Source: Candidatus Binatia bacterium (GTDB taxonomy: Bacteria; Desulfobacterota; Binatia; Bin18). Taken from it: a stretch of 38,205 bases of DNA. The notes under the pieces were generated by a model. It was not told where the DNA came from. It did no database searches and saw only the letters and a program-made list of their open reading frames with translations. The first letter of the stretch is position 1, and each line of letters opens with the position of its first letter. The stretch lies in contig JAJDZM010000276.1 in NCBI GenBank assembly GCA_022824615.1, positions 1-38,205 of the forward strand. The letters are read 5' to 3'. Positions 1 through 8,879 of this stretch are shown here, piece after piece. The position numbers and the translations under genes were made by a program.

Positions 1-1
1 G

Positions 2-619
2 GATTTTGTTCCGTTCACCGACGCGTTGTTCATCAAAGAGCCAGGCAAAGGAGCGTCGGTCGCCTGGCATCAGGATGGCACGACGCATTGGGGCAGTCCG
101 ACCTGGGACCAGGGAACCCACGGTTTCAACTTCATGGCCCAGCTCTACGGTTGCACTCCGGCAAACGGAGTGTGGGTCGTGCCGGGAACGCATAAAGTCG
201 GGCATATCGATATCACGCAGCGGGTTGCCGAGGCGGGCACGGAGCGCCTGCCGGATGCCGTTCCCATGGTGTGCAGTCCAGGCGACGTGGTCATCTCCAA
301 CCGGCAATTGCTGCACTGTTCGTTTGCCAATACCAGCCCGGACTGGCGCGTCACAGTAAACTTTGGCTTTCATCGCCGCTCGTCCGTGCTGGGAGTGAAA
401 GGTGGCGGAGTACATAGCGCGCCGGCGGTCTACGATGAAGAACGTATCCGTACCCGCTCACGCGTAATCGGCTATGCCATTGATGCGCGCCGACAGCGCT
501 TCCCGGACGAAACGCCGTTTCCCTATAAGCCGTTTGCCGAATCGGGCGAGCGCTACTGCTGGGACGCAGAAGCCAAAGCCAGTATGAAGGATTACAATCT
601 GCTGGATTTCAGCATCTGA
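2..619 (+). CDS. PhyH-family Fe(II)/2-oxoglutarate dioxygenase, 5' end cut off by the window
   Basis: The reading frame is open from the first bases, so the N-terminus lies outside the window; about 205 C-terminal residues are seen. The phytanoyl-CoA dioxygenase iron triad is visible: His-Gln-Asp at codons 68-76 (in WHQDGTTHW), the distal His at 314-316 (LLHCSF) and the 2-oxoglutarate-binding Arg at 347-349 (DWRVTVNFGF). Members hydroxylate small molecules using Fe(II), O2 and 2-oxoglutarate; the substrate cannot be read from sequence. PhyH paralogues are numerous in catabolic and secondary-metabolite-producing bacteria. The gene converges on the TonB receptor, with 30 bases between the two stop codons. 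No frameshift is seen. Family assignment is firm; specific function is unknown. Confidence 0.85.
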   Translation, partial: DFVPFTDALFIKEPGKGASVAWHQDGTTHWGSPTWDQGTHGFNFMAQLYGCTPANGVWVVPGTHKVGHIDITQRVAEAGTERLPDAVPMVCSPGDVVISNRQLLHCSFANTSPDWRVTVNFGFHRRSSVLGVKGGGVHSAPAVYDEERIRTRSRVIGYAIDARRQRFPDETPFPYKPFAESGERYCWDAEAKASMKDYNLLDFSI

Positions 620-649
620 GGACGGACAGCGTAGCGCCGTTCTCTTCGC

Positions 650-2929
650 TCAGAATTTGACCCGCACTCCACCAAAGGCCCCGAACGGCTGCCCCGGCCC
701 CATGAAGCGTTCGACGCCGGTGTCATCCACCGCATTTTCAAAATACGCGCCGTAGCTTTCGTATTCTTCGTCAAAAATGTTTTCGAGGCGCAGAAAGATA
801 TCAAACGCCTTATAGCTGTACTCCACCATGGCGTTGGCTACAAAATACGGGTCCAGCCGGCTGCGTTGATTGGCCTCATCGCCCCGCAGGCGCTGTCCAT
901 CCACATAGGCCCCGTCCAGACTCAGCCGTAACTGGGAGCCGATGAAGAACTCGATGCCGCCGTTGACCCGGTGTGGCGGGACCAGCGGCAGACGGTCTCC
1001 GTCACGGACCAGGGCGATGCGCTCTTCATTGGCGAACGTAAACAGCTCAATCTCATCATTAAATGTGGCATCCGTTACCGTATAATTCAGAAACCAGTTG
1101 CCCCAGCTCCACACGCCGCGCAGGAGGAGTTCGATGCCCTGGCGACGGGTGGCATCCACATTCTGAAAAAATCCCAACACGCGGCTCTCCGGTTCGTTCC
1201 GAAACAGGATGTCGTCTTTGAGGTCCGTCCGAAAGAAAGCCAGGGTCGCGTCAACATAGGGAGGCAGGGCCCAGCGGACGCCCGTCTCCCAGGTCTTTCC
1301 CTTGACCGCGTTCAGGGGTGGATCGTCCACAATCGCAGTTGGCACCGGGCAGGGCGCTTCGGGGTTGGCGCAGGTCAGCTCAATCGCGGTCGGCGCACGG
1401 TAGCTCTCACTATACCCGGCATACAGGCTCAGATGCTCGGTGAAGGTATAGGTCGCCCCGACTGCGGGATTAAACCGCTCAAAAGTGTGGTTGCCGCTGG
1501 CGTCCGTTCCCGCCCCGTCGTCATCGTCGTCCTCAAGCCCGGCGAGGCGGTCCTTAATGCGCAGGTGGGTGACCTCATAACGTCCGGACACGGTCACCGT
1601 CAGCTTATCCATCAGCTCGGCGCTGATGGTGAAAAACGGGCCGCCGGCGTGGGTTTCGGTCTTGACATTGGTCTCCACCTCAAATTCGTCTGCCTCGCCC
1701 TCTACCAGGACCTGGAGCAGAGCCAGGTCGTCTTCCATCTCATCATCGCCGTCGTCGTGGTCGCTGTTGTCATCCCTATTATCATCGGCGTCATCGTCGT
1801 CCTCACCCCGCTCGCCAATCAGATGGTCAAGACGGGCCCCGCTGTAATCGCCACCAATAGCGATCGAGACCGGCCTCTCCCATACCGTGCCTTGGTAGGC
1901 CAACTGGAGCGCGCCTCCCCAGCTCTTCTGATTCGTGCGGGCATCGACGTCTTCTTCGACATCCACGTTGAACTGGTCCACATCCAGCAGGCGGCCATAC
2001 AGATTGGCCGACAACGAGAAACCGCGGCCCAGGTCGCGTTGGTACTGGCTGTTGAGAAACCACAGGTCGGGTTTGAAAATATCGGGATGGGTGAACACCG
2101 CGGAGCGGTCATGCTTGAGACGGCTTTCGGGCAGCGGGCCGTTGCCAGTCAGCTTGTTGTTCACATGGGTCAGGGAGAGCGTCAAGTCATCGTGTTCCCC
2201 CCGGTAACCGACCTTGCCGAAGAGATGGCCTACGTGGCTTTTTGAGAAATCCCGAAAGCCGTCCTCGAGAAAGAGATTGCCCGACACAAAATAGTCGAAC
2301 TTGCCGCGGCTGCCCCCATGTTGCAGCAAGGTCCGATAGCGGGCGAAACTCCCGCCCCAGACCTCTGCGGTGGTGCCCGGATGGGTAAAGCCGCGCTTGG
2401 TTTGCATCACAATGGTCCCGCCCAGCGTATTGCGACCATAGACCGGGTTTGAGCCGGGGATGAGTTCCAGACGATCAATGGCATCGGTGGGAATCAAGTC
2501 CCAGTTGACCTGATCGGCCAAGGGCTCGTTGACGCGCACGCCATCCACAAAAACGCTCAGCCCCGGCGGCGTCCCGATCAGAAAGGAGCTGGTAAAACCC
2601 CGATAGCTGACGTCGGGCTGGAAGGGGTTGTTCTGGACGTGATTCAGGTTCACCCCGCCCAGGCTGCGGGACAGGGTGTCGGTCAGGTTGAGCGCGCCGC
2701 GTCGTGTGATCTGCTCGCCGGTGATGGTCTGCACATTGGCCGGGATGTGTTCGCGCGCGACGGGAGAGCTCATCAACGGCGTCGTGCCGCGCACTTCAAT
2801 GTCCGGTAATGCGACGGGCGAAGACTGGGCCAGAACTGATGTGGCTAACACGAGACTCAGCGCAGCACTGCCAAAAATGTGCAGCAAGACCGGACAAATC
2901 CTTTGGCTTCGCAATGGGTTGTCCTCCAT
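650..2929 (-). CDS. TonB-dependent outer-membrane receptor with Asp-rich loops
   Basis: About 759 residues. The frame is open further upstream, but the Met at 2929 gives a good signal peptide ending LVLATSVLAQ, and the longer version would run into the regulator upstream; the start is therefore inferred, and its ribosome site is weak. A possible TonB box (LPDIEVRGTT) is followed by a plug domain (about residues 50-165, with YGRNTLGGTIVMQTKRG) and a beta-barrel ending in Phe (FGGVRVKF). Such receptors import siderophores, vitamins, metals or glycans using TonB energy. Two acidic tracts are unusual: residues about 372-400 hold 19 Asp/Glu in 32 positions, and residues about 463-475 contain EDDDDDGAGTD. 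Both probably sit in surface loops. A two-component pair lies directly upstream on the same strand, so it may control this gene. The ligand is unknown; cation binding is my inference. Confidence 0.9.
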   Translation of the reverse strand: MEDNPLRSQRICPVLLHIFGSAALSLVLATSVLAQSSPVALPDIEVRGTTPLMSSPVAREHIPANVQTITGEQITRRGALNLTDTLSRSLGGVNLNHVQNNPFQPDVSYRGFTSSFLIGTPPGLSVFVDGVRVNEPLADQVNWDLIPTDAIDRLELIPGSNPVYGRNTLGGTIVMQTKRGFTHPGTTAEVWGGSFARYRTLLQHGGSRGKFDYFVSGNLFLEDGFRDFSKSHVGHLFGKVGYRGEHDDLTLSLTHVNNKLTGNGPLPESRLKHDRSAVFTHPDIFKPDLWFLNSQYQRDLGRGFSLSANLYGRLLDVDQFNVDVEEDVDARTNQKSWGGALQLAYQGTVWERPVSIAIGGDYSGARLDHLIGERGEDDDDADDNRDDNSDHDDGDDEMEDDLALLQVLVEGEADEFEVETNVKTETHAGGPFFTISAELMDKLTVTVSGRYEVTHLRIKDRLAGLEDDDDDGAGTDASGNHTFERFNPAVGATYTFTEHLSLYAGYSESYRAPTAIELTCANPEAPCPVPTAIVDDPPLNAVKGKTWETGVRWALPPYVDATLAFFRTDLKDDILFRNEPESRVLGFFQNVDATRRQGIELLLRGVWSWGNWFLNYTVTDATFNDEIELFTFANEERIALVRDGDRLPLVPPHRVNGGIEFFIGSQLRLSLDGAYVDGQRLRGDEANQRSRLDPYFVANAMVEYSYKAFDIFLRLENIFDEEYESYGAYFENAVDDTGVERFMGPGQPFGAFGGVRVKF

Positions 2930-3026
2930 ATCTTCAGAAAGACACCTAGATAGCCGAATCCCACGCAAGAGCGGTATCCGGGAAAACCCTGAAAAGCGGA
3001 CCGGAGGACCCTGAAAGCGGGCGGGC

Positions 3027-3695
3027 TTAGTGGTCGGGCGCGACCAGACCGGTCCGCACCGCATAGCGGACCAAGCCGGCAATATGGCGAATGCCGAGCC
3101 GGTCCATAAGCTGGCTGCGATGGGTTTCAACAGTCTTGGCGCTGAGGTACAGCAGGCTGGCAATCTGCTTGGTGGTATGCCCCTCGGCGATGAGTTGCAG
3201 GATTTCGCGCTGGCGGACGGTCAAAGGAGTTGGCGCAGGTTCAGCCATGTCTTCGTCCGGGTTATTCACGCGCTGCAAATAGCGGTCAACCACGTGTTTG
3301 GAGACAGCCGGACTGAGATAGGTTTCACCGTGGGCCACGGCTTGCACGGCCAATTCGAGTTCGGTCGTTGCGGCGTCTTTGAGCAGATAGCCGGCTGCCC
3401 CCACCCGGAGCGCTTGGCTGACGTATTCTTCGTTTTTATGCATGGACAGCATAATCACCTGGACCCCAGGGCAGGTTTTCGTGATCTGTACGGTCGCGTC
3501 CAAACCGTTGAGTCCCTGCATGGTCACGTCCATGAAGACGATATCCGGTTGGTGCTCTTGAATGAGATGGAGGGCGTCCCGGCCGTCATTGGCTTCGGCT
3601 ACCACTTCGACGTTGGGAACCTGTTCGAGCAGGGACCGAATCCCGGCACGGACCAGGGTGTGGTCATCGGCCAGAAGAATACGAATGGGCTTCAC
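3027..3695 (-). CDS. NarL/FixJ-type response regulator
   Basis: 222 residues, the usual length for the family. The N-terminal receiver domain (1-120) has the acidic pair Asp10-Asp11, phospho-acceptor Asp56 (VFMDVTMQG), Ser84 and Lys106 (GYLLKDA). The C-terminal LuxR-type helix-turn-helix (about 155-215) reads LTVRQREILQLIAEGHTTKQ then SAKTVETHRSQLMDRLG. It is a cytoplasmic DNA-binding transcription regulator activated by phosphorylation. The kinase gene ends 14 bases upstream, so the two are almost certainly co-transcribed and form a cognate pair. The TonB receptor starts 97 bases downstream on the same strand and is the most obvious target, by inference from position only. Confidence 0.93.
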   Translation of the reverse strand: MKPIRILLADDHTLVRAGIRSLLEQVPNVEVVAEANDGRDALHLIQEHQPDIVFMDVTMQGLNGLDATVQITKTCPGVQVIMLSMHKNEEYVSQALRVGAAGYLLKDAATTELELAVQAVAHGETYLSPAVSKHVVDRYLQRVNNPDEDMAEPAPTPLTVRQREILQLIAEGHTTKQIASLLYLSAKTVETHRSQLMDRLGIRHIAGLVRYAVRTGLVAPDH

Positions 3696-3709
3696 ACCAG
3701 GGCTCCAGG

Positions 3710-4684
3710 TCAGAGGGGAAAGCGGGCGCAGACCTCACTGCCCTCCTGCGGGATGGACACAATACTCAACCTGCCCCCGGCCAGCTCAGCGCGCTCCTGC
3801 ATACTCAATACGCCAATACTGCTCCCCTGGATAGCGGCTTCCCGCGCGTGTGTCACGTTAAACCCGACTCCATCGTCCTGAATCGTACAGTGCAGGCTAT
3901 CAGCGTGGATGCCGAGCTCAATCCTCACTTGGTGGGCACGAGCGTGTCGAGCAATATTCGTTAAGGCTTCCTGGACGACTCGAAAACACGCGGTGGCAAC
4001 ATCAGGCGGAATGTCGCGGTCCGCCACTCCATCGCTCTGAAAGGAGAGGGCAATCCCACTGCTCTGGGAGTGACGGTCCGCATACCACCGCAGCGTAGGG
4101 ACGAGGCCCAGGTCGTCCAGCATGGACGGACGCAGGTCCAGCGCGACATCCCGCACCTTTTCCAGGGTCTGATCCGTCAGGGCAAGACTCTCCTGTAGGT
4201 GGGCATTGGTCTCGGCCTCCGGGACCTTGTCCTGCGCGAGTTGGAGATTCAGCTTGATCATGGTCAGGGTCTGGCCGACGTCGTCGTGCAACTCGCGGGC
4301 AATACGCTGCCGTTCCTCTTCCTGCGAAGCCTGAACCGTGCGGGACATGGTTTTGAGCGCGGCCTCGGTCTGTTTTCGCTCGGCGATTTCCTCGGACAGC
4401 GCGATATTTGTGGCTTCGAGTTCCTGAGTTCGCTCCTGCACCCGTTGTTGAAGCTCATCGCGCGCCGTCTGGAGGGCGGTGATGAGTCGCTGTCCATAGT
4501 AGCCGATGACGGCGAATAAGCCCCACACCACTAGGCGCAGGCGCACCTCTTCGGGCTCGGAAGTAAAGACTTCGGCAAGGAAGTGGCGCTGCTGCTCAAA
4601 CAGCCACACGTCAACCGCTGCATCACACAGCCAGAACACGGTCCCCAAGCCAATGCTCAGCCACAGCAGCCTGCGCTCTTTCAT
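3710..4684 (-). CDS. NarX/DegS-type sensor histidine kinase (HisKA_3 + HATPase_c)
   Basis: 324 residues. Two hydrophobic segments (about 7-27 and 50-64) bracket a very short loop, so there is almost no periplasmic sensor domain. A coiled coil follows (about 70-120). The dimerisation/phosphoacceptor motif ARELHDDVGQT has His133; the HATPase_c domain has the N box EALTNIARHA (Asn243), a G1 box DDGVGF (270-275) and GVLSMQER (291-298). This is the layout of kinases that partner NarL-type regulators, and such a regulator follows after 14 bases. With so little outside the membrane, the signal is probably sensed in the membrane, through a partner, or through the coiled coil. A GC-rich hairpin separates the gene from the amidohydrolase upstream. 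Confidence 0.92.
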   Translation of the reverse strand: MKERRLLWLSIGLGTVFWLCDAAVDVWLFEQQRHFLAEVFTSEPEEVRLRLVVWGLFAVIGYYGQRLITALQTARDELQQRVQERTQELEATNIALSEEIAERKQTEAALKTMSRTVQASQEEERQRIARELHDDVGQTLTMIKLNLQLAQDKVPEAETNAHLQESLALTDQTLEKVRDVALDLRPSMLDDLGLVPTLRWYADRHSQSSGIALSFQSDGVADRDIPPDVATACFRVVQEALTNIARHARAHQVRIELGIHADSLHCTIQDDGVGFNVTHAREAAIQGSSIGVLSMQERAELAGGRLSIVSIPQEGSEVCARFPL

Positions 4685-4711
4685 GTACTGCCGTTCTCTA
4701 TCACCGCCTCT

Positions 4712-4741
4712 GCACGGGGCCCCAGGTGGGGCCCCCAGTGC
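4712..4741 (-). terminator. GC-rich hairpin just after the amidohydrolase stop codon
   Basis: A long near-perfect inverted repeat, GCAC-GGGGCCCC / AGGT loop / GGGGCCCC-GTGC with a two-base bulge, starts one base after the amidohydrolase TAA. There is no U-tract after it on the minus strand, so it is a stable 3'-end hairpin rather than a canonical intrinsic terminator. It probably insulates the amidohydrolase from the kinase gene downstream. Confidence 0.5.
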
Positions 4742-5851
4742 TTATTCGATGCGATATACGCGCGCGGCGGTGTCGTGAATCAGCTTCCGGCGGTCAGTCT
4801 CGGACAGCTCGCTGAAGGTCGATTGGATGAACTCCTGTGAGCGCGGCCAGATGGCGGCCGTGTGCGGATAGTCTGAAGACCACATGGCGTTGTCTGCCGC
4901 ATAGCGGTGATAGCCATCGAGCAGGATGGGCTCCTCAATGAAGGTCGCGTACACCTGACGCTTCACGTAGTCGCTCGGCTTCATGCTCAACTCGACCGAG
5001 GAGAGTGGGCCGATGCGCCGGTGGGCGAAATCCATCCGCCACATGAAATAGGGCATCCAGGCCACGTCGTTCTCGGCCGAAACAATGGTGAGTTGGGGAA
5101 AACGCTCCAGCACGCCGCCGAGGACAAACACGGCAATCGAGCGCTCCACTTCGTGATGCAGCGTGGAGACCTGGAGCGCCAGGTTATCGGCAAAGAAGTC
5201 GATGCCCATGCCCTTCCGGCCGGTCAGGATATGTAAGGAAAGCGGCATATTGAGATCCGAGGCGGCCGCCCAGAACGGATCGTAGTCGGTGTGACTGTAC
5301 GGGCGCTCATCCGGCGGCTCAGCCCAGATCATGGCTCCGCGCATGCCTTTTTTAGCGATGCGTTCGAGCTCCCTGGTGCCGGCCTCAATATCTTCCAGCG
5401 TGATGAGTCCGAGCGGCAGGAGCCGCTTTGGATCATGGCTGCAGTAATCGACCGCCCAGTCGTTATAGGCCCGAAAGCAGGCGTCCCGCAGCTCGATATT
5501 ATCCAGGCCGTAGAGCGGCATGCCCATGGAGGTGTAGATCACCTCGGCTTCCAGACCGTCTCGCTCCTGGTCCTTGATGCGTGCGGCGGGGTCCCAGACG
5601 CTGGCCGGGGCGGCCTCAAAGCCCTTCCTGTTGTGTGCCGGCAGCTCTTCCGAAGGAACGCCGGCCCCAAAAAACCCTGCCACCGGTATCGGGTTGATGT
5701 TCTCACACACAAAGAACTCGCCCTCTTTTCCGTTGAGCCCATTGACCGTGTGCGGAGCCTGATCCCGGAATTTCTTATCCAGTCGTTCCGCCCACATATC
5801 GGGCGGCTCTACAAAGTGCGAATCTGCCGAAATTACTCCAGACTGTGCCAT
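4742..5851 (-). CDS. Metal-dependent amidohydrolase of the ACMSD/amidohydrolase-2 family
   Basis: 369 residues. The N-terminal motif ADSHFVEPPDMW (Asp10-Ser-His12) is typical of the amidohydrolase-2 clade common in environmental actinobacteria and proteobacteria. Further hallmarks are LHILTG in mid-protein (metal or substrate His), ENDVAWMPYFMWRMD, and SSDYPH near the C-terminus, whose Asp is the usual catalytic or metal ligand. Relatives are TIM-barrel enzymes doing decarboxylation or hydrolysis of small aromatic or heterocyclic acids; the substrate here is unknown. A strong AAGGAGG ribosome site precedes the ATG. It is transcribed divergently from the D-aminoacylase-like gene at 5986, sharing a 134-base intergenic region, so the two may be co-regulated. 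Confidence 0.85.
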   Translation of the reverse strand: MAQSGVISADSHFVEPPDMWAERLDKKFRDQAPHTVNGLNGKEGEFFVCENINPIPVAGFFGAGVPSEELPAHNRKGFEAAPASVWDPAARIKDQERDGLEAEVIYTSMGMPLYGLDNIELRDACFRAYNDWAVDYCSHDPKRLLPLGLITLEDIEAGTRELERIAKKGMRGAMIWAEPPDERPYSHTDYDPFWAAASDLNMPLSLHILTGRKGMGIDFFADNLALQVSTLHHEVERSIAVFVLGGVLERFPQLTIVSAENDVAWMPYFMWRMDFAHRRIGPLSSVELSMKPSDYVKRQVYATFIEEPILLDGYHRYAADNAMWSSDYPHTAAIWPRSQEFIQSTFSELSETDRRKLIHDTAARVYRIE

Positions 5852-5949
5852 AGTGTCCCTCCTTGGCTGTCATGAATGTCTCCCGAAACGAACACGAACC
5901 AGACCTTCCAGTTGTTCCGACTCCTTTCCCACTAGCACGCTTTGTGCGG

Positions 5950-5978
5950 TGGTCAAGAGGAACGGAATGGTCTATATG
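5950..5978 (+). promoter_or_regulatory. Candidate sigma70-like promoter giving a leaderless transcript
   Basis: TGGTCA (5950-5955), a 17-base spacer, then TATATG (5973-5978). Seven bases separate the putative -10 from the ATG at 5986, so transcription would begin about at the start codon. The downstream gene has no clear Shine-Dalgarno sequence, which agrees. The match is modest (four of six at -35) and was found by eye. Confidence 0.3.
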
Positions 5979-5985
5979 AAGCAGC

Positions 5986-7698
5986 ATGCAATACGATCTC
6001 CTTATTAAAAACGGTACGGTGGTTGATGGTTCCGGGCTGCCCCGCTTTCAGGCTGACGTCGCCATCGCTGAGGGCAAGATTACCGCCATTGGCAAAATTC
6101 GTGAGAACGCCAGGGAAATCATTGATGCCGAGGGGCATGTCGTTTCCCCCGGCTTTGTTGATGGCCATACGCATATGGACGCCCAGGTGTTTTGGGACCC
6201 ACTGGGAACGTGTTCGTGCTGGCATGGCATTACCAGCGTGGTCATGGGCAACTGCGGCTTCTCGCTCGCCCCTTGTAGTGAAGAGGACAAGCTGTTGGTG
6301 ATGCGCAATCTTGAGCGCGCGGAAGATATTTCGCCGGAAGCCATGGAAGCCGGTATCAAGTGGAGTTGGACCACCTACCCGGAATACCTGGATGCGGTCG
6401 AACGCCTGCCCAAAGGCATTAACTATTCGGCCTATATCGGTCATTCCGCGCTACGAACCTATGTCATGGGTGAGCGGGCTTTTAGCGAAGAAGCGACTCC
6501 CGACGATCTCAAAGCCATGAAGCGAGAAGTCCGCAGCGCCATACAAGCGGGCGCCGCCGGCTTTACTACTTCACGCACGCGCAACCACCAGACGCCCGAC
6601 GGCCAGCCGGTTGCGAGTCGGCTCGCCACCTGGGACGAGGTGCGCCAACTAGTCGGTGTGCTCGGCGAGTTGAACGCCGGTGTATTTGAGATCGCCGGCG
6701 AAGACACCGGACTCAACCCGGAACGGATTCAGGACTATTGTAACCGGCTCAAAGCCCTGGCGGTGGATACGGGCGTGCCGGTCACGTTCGGCATGTTCAG
6801 CGCGCCCAAGGCTCCGGACTATTGGCGCCCGTTTTTTGCGCTGGCCGACGAAACCGCCGCCACTGGCGGACGGATGTTCATTCAGGTCCACAGCCGGCCC
6901 ATCAGCGTATTGCAATCGTTCGAGTCGGTCACCTCGTTCGACAAGCTGCCGGTCTGGCGCGACATCCGTAAACTGTCCCTGACCGAACAGGAAGCGGCCT
7001 TGCGCAATCCTGACCTGCGCCGGAAGCTGGTGCAGTCCGCCAATCAGCCGCCCCAAGAGGGAACCCGGGCGGTTGGCGCGGAAGCCCGCGTGGCGAATTT
7101 CAAATGGCTGTTCCCCATCATGGACCGGGCCGTACCGCCGTATCAATCGGTGGCTGAGCTTGCCGCCGAACGCAAGCAGGACCCGGTGGAGACCTATATC
7201 GAGCTCGCCCTGGAAAAGGGGCTGAAGCGCTTCTTCATGCAGCCGCTGACCAACACCCATGAGCCCAGCACCTTGGAGATGATGCAGCATCCCCGCTCGG
7301 TGATTACCTTCTCGGACTCGGGTGCCCATGTTTCCCAGATCATGGATTCCTCCCTGCAAACCCATCTGTTGAGTTACTGGGTGCGCGAGCAAGAGGCCCT
7401 GACCCTGGAAGACGCGGTGCACCAACTGAGCTTCGTGCCGGCGTCCCATTGGAAGCTGGCCGGACGCGGACTGCTGCGCGAGGGCTGGAACGCCGATGTC
7501 GTGATTTTTGATCCCCAGACGGTTGAGCCCCAGGTCCCCGAGCTGACCTATGATCTCCCGGCCGGCGCCCGACGACTCAAGCAAAAAGCCAACGGCTTTC
7601 TGGCGACCATCGTCAATGGAGAAGTCGTCCTGCGAAACAACGAACACACCGGTGCCCTGCCGGGGCAGTTGTTACGTGGCCCATTAGCCAGCTCATAA
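5986..7698 (+). CDS. D-aminoacylase-like amidohydrolase (amidohydrolase-3 family)
   Basis: 570 residues. The N-terminal composite-domain motif (LIKNGTVVDGSG) is followed by GFVDGHTHMD with metal ligands His61 and His63. GNCG with Cys90 corresponds to the bridging Cys of N-acyl-D-amino-acid deacylases, and SDSGAHV carries the catalytic-type Asp444. The C-terminus closes the small beta domain (WNADVVIFDPQTV, then IVNGEVVLRN). The family hydrolyses N-acyl-D-amino acids or related amides, but many environmental members are uncharacterised and about 90 residues longer than classical D-aminoacylase, as here. The start has no Shine-Dalgarno but begins the conserved N-terminal strand. Divergent from a second amidohydrolase. 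Superfamily call firm; substrate unknown. Confidence 0.87.
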   Translation: MQYDLLIKNGTVVDGSGLPRFQADVAIAEGKITAIGKIRENAREIIDAEGHVVSPGFVDGHTHMDAQVFWDPLGTCSCWHGITSVVMGNCGFSLAPCSEEDKLLVMRNLERAEDISPEAMEAGIKWSWTTYPEYLDAVERLPKGINYSAYIGHSALRTYVMGERAFSEEATPDDLKAMKREVRSAIQAGAAGFTTSRTRNHQTPDGQPVASRLATWDEVRQLVGVLGELNAGVFEIAGEDTGLNPERIQDYCNRLKALAVDTGVPVTFGMFSAPKAPDYWRPFFALADETAATGGRMFIQVHSRPISVLQSFESVTSFDKLPVWRDIRKLSLTEQEAALRNPDLRRKLVQSANQPPQEGTRAVGAEARVANFKWLFPIMDRAVPPYQSVAELAAERKQDPVETYIELALEKGLKRFFMQPLTNTHEPSTLEMMQHPRSVITFSDSGAHVSQIMDSSLQTHLLSYWVREQEALTLEDAVHQLSFVPASHWKLAGRGLLREGWNADVVIFDPQTVEPQVPELTYDLPAGARRLKQKANGFLATIVNGEVVLRNNEHTGALPGQLLRGPLASS

Positions 7699-8021
7699 GA
7701 AATCGCTTCCCATCCCTCCCTCTCATCTTCTTCTCTTCCCTCTCCCCTGGCGGGAGAGGGCTAGGGTGAGGGGGCTGTTCTCCATCATCTCAGACCTCCT
7801 TCCCCCGTTCATGCCGTGCGCCCTTCGACTTCGCTACGCTCAGGGTAAACGGTGGAAGGGCGAAGGAGCGGGCTGTTGAGTGACGCGTGTAGCCCGTCCA
7901 CCCGACTGGAACGAAAGCATCGAGTCCGAGCCGCTCGTAATCTCCCGCAACCGTGCTACCATTTGTCGTCTCCTCTCCGGAAAACCACCCGGAGACAGAC
8001 GAGAGAGAAGGAGGGCTGCGT
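7699..8021. repeat. Intergenic region with two REP-like elements
   Basis: This 323-base gap holds a perfect 9-bp hairpin (CCCTCTCCC / CTGGC / GGGAGAGGG, 7738-7760) followed by the tail CTAGGGTGAGGGGGCT (7761-7776). The same 16-base tail recurs at 13413-13428. A second element, CCCTTCGACTTCGCTACGCT followed by CAGGGTAAACGG (7821-7852), has relatives at 10060-10096 and, inverted, near 18572-18596. No gene is seen apart from the leader of the methyltransferase gene. Confidence 0.75.
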
Positions 8022-8855
8022 ATGGCTGAAGAACGCACGGAATGGACAGAGGACGATTCCCAGCTCTACCGCGAACTGGCGGCGATTGCCGTGCCGGCCC
8101 GGGCCGAGCAGGTCGCGACTCTTTTGAGTCTGCTGCCCTTTCAGCAGCAGGACGCATTCCAGACGGTTGAACTCGGCTGCGGGGAAGGGGCCTTGTCCTT
8201 CGCCGTGCTGGACTGTTTCCCAAACGCCTCGGTGCTGGCCCTGGACGGCTCGGCAAGCATGCGCGCGCAGGCCAGCCGCCACCTCCAGCGCTTTGGAGAT
8301 CGAGCTCAGGTCGCGGCATTTGATATGGCCTCGCCGGACTGGCTCGGTTCGCTGGATACTGCCGACTGCGTCGTCTCCTCCCTGTGCGTCCACCATCTGA
8401 GCGGGCAGGAAAAGCAGTGGCTGTTTACGGAAATAGGCAAACGGGTTTCTGACCGCGGTGTTGTCCTGCTTGCGGATATCGTCAAACCGCAGCGGTCGGA
8501 AGTATGGACGTCCTTTGGCGAAGGCTGGGACCGGATTACGCAGGCGCTCTCAATCGAAAAGACCGGCTCAACCCGGCTCTTTGAGAAATTCACCCAGGAG
8601 AAATGGAATTATTTCCATACCCCCGACCCCTACGACAAACCCTCACCGCTATTCGATCAGTTGACCTGGCTCAAGCAGGCCGGCTTTGCGGTGGCGGACT
8701 GCTTTTGGCTCCAGTCTGGGCACGCCATTTATGGCGGCTATAAGACACAGGGTGATTCGGGGCCCACGCCCGTGCCCGCCAGCGTGTCCTTCGCTGCTGC
8801 CCTGACATCCGCTCAGACAGCCCTACGGGCCATAGAACAGCAGGCCGGGGCGTAG
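8022..8855 (+). CDS. Class I SAM-dependent methyltransferase
   Basis: 277 residues from the ATG at 8022, chosen because AGAAGGAGG lies seven bases upstream; the open frame extends to 7953 but with unlikely sequence. Motif I VELGCGEG (49-56) and the acidic end of strand 2 (LALDGSASM) define the SAM site; SLCVHHL and DRGVVLLADIV are the following strands. The fold is Methyltransf_25-like, cytoplasmic, with no membrane segment. The C-terminal half (WLKQAGFAVADCFWLQSGHAIYGG) matches small-molecule methyltransferases of the UbiE/MenG-like group. The substrate cannot be told. The Tat-signal LLM oxidoreductase follows after 24 bases, so the two are probably in one operon and could act on one compound, although one is predicted cytosolic and the other exported. 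Confidence 0.85.
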   Translation: MAEERTEWTEDDSQLYRELAAIAVPARAEQVATLLSLLPFQQQDAFQTVELGCGEGALSFAVLDCFPNASVLALDGSASMRAQASRHLQRFGDRAQVAAFDMASPDWLGSLDTADCVVSSLCVHHLSGQEKQWLFTEIGKRVSDRGVVLLADIVKPQRSEVWTSFGEGWDRITQALSIEKTGSTRLFEKFTQEKWNYFHTPDPYDKPSPLFDQLTWLKQAGFAVADCFWLQSGHAIYGGYKTQGDSGPTPVPASVSFAAALTSAQTALRAIEQQAGA

Positions 8856-8879
8856 GCGCTCTCGAAAGGAGGCTCACCG

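Noticed and set aside
971-2245. A 424-codon open frame on the plus strand opposite the TonB receptor
   Set aside because: Lies wholly antisense to a receptor with clear domains; its composition (runs of Val/Ile from the Asp tracts) is that of a shadow frame.
6649-7647. A 332-codon minus-strand open frame
   Set aside because: Antisense to the D-aminoacylase-like gene, no family pattern.
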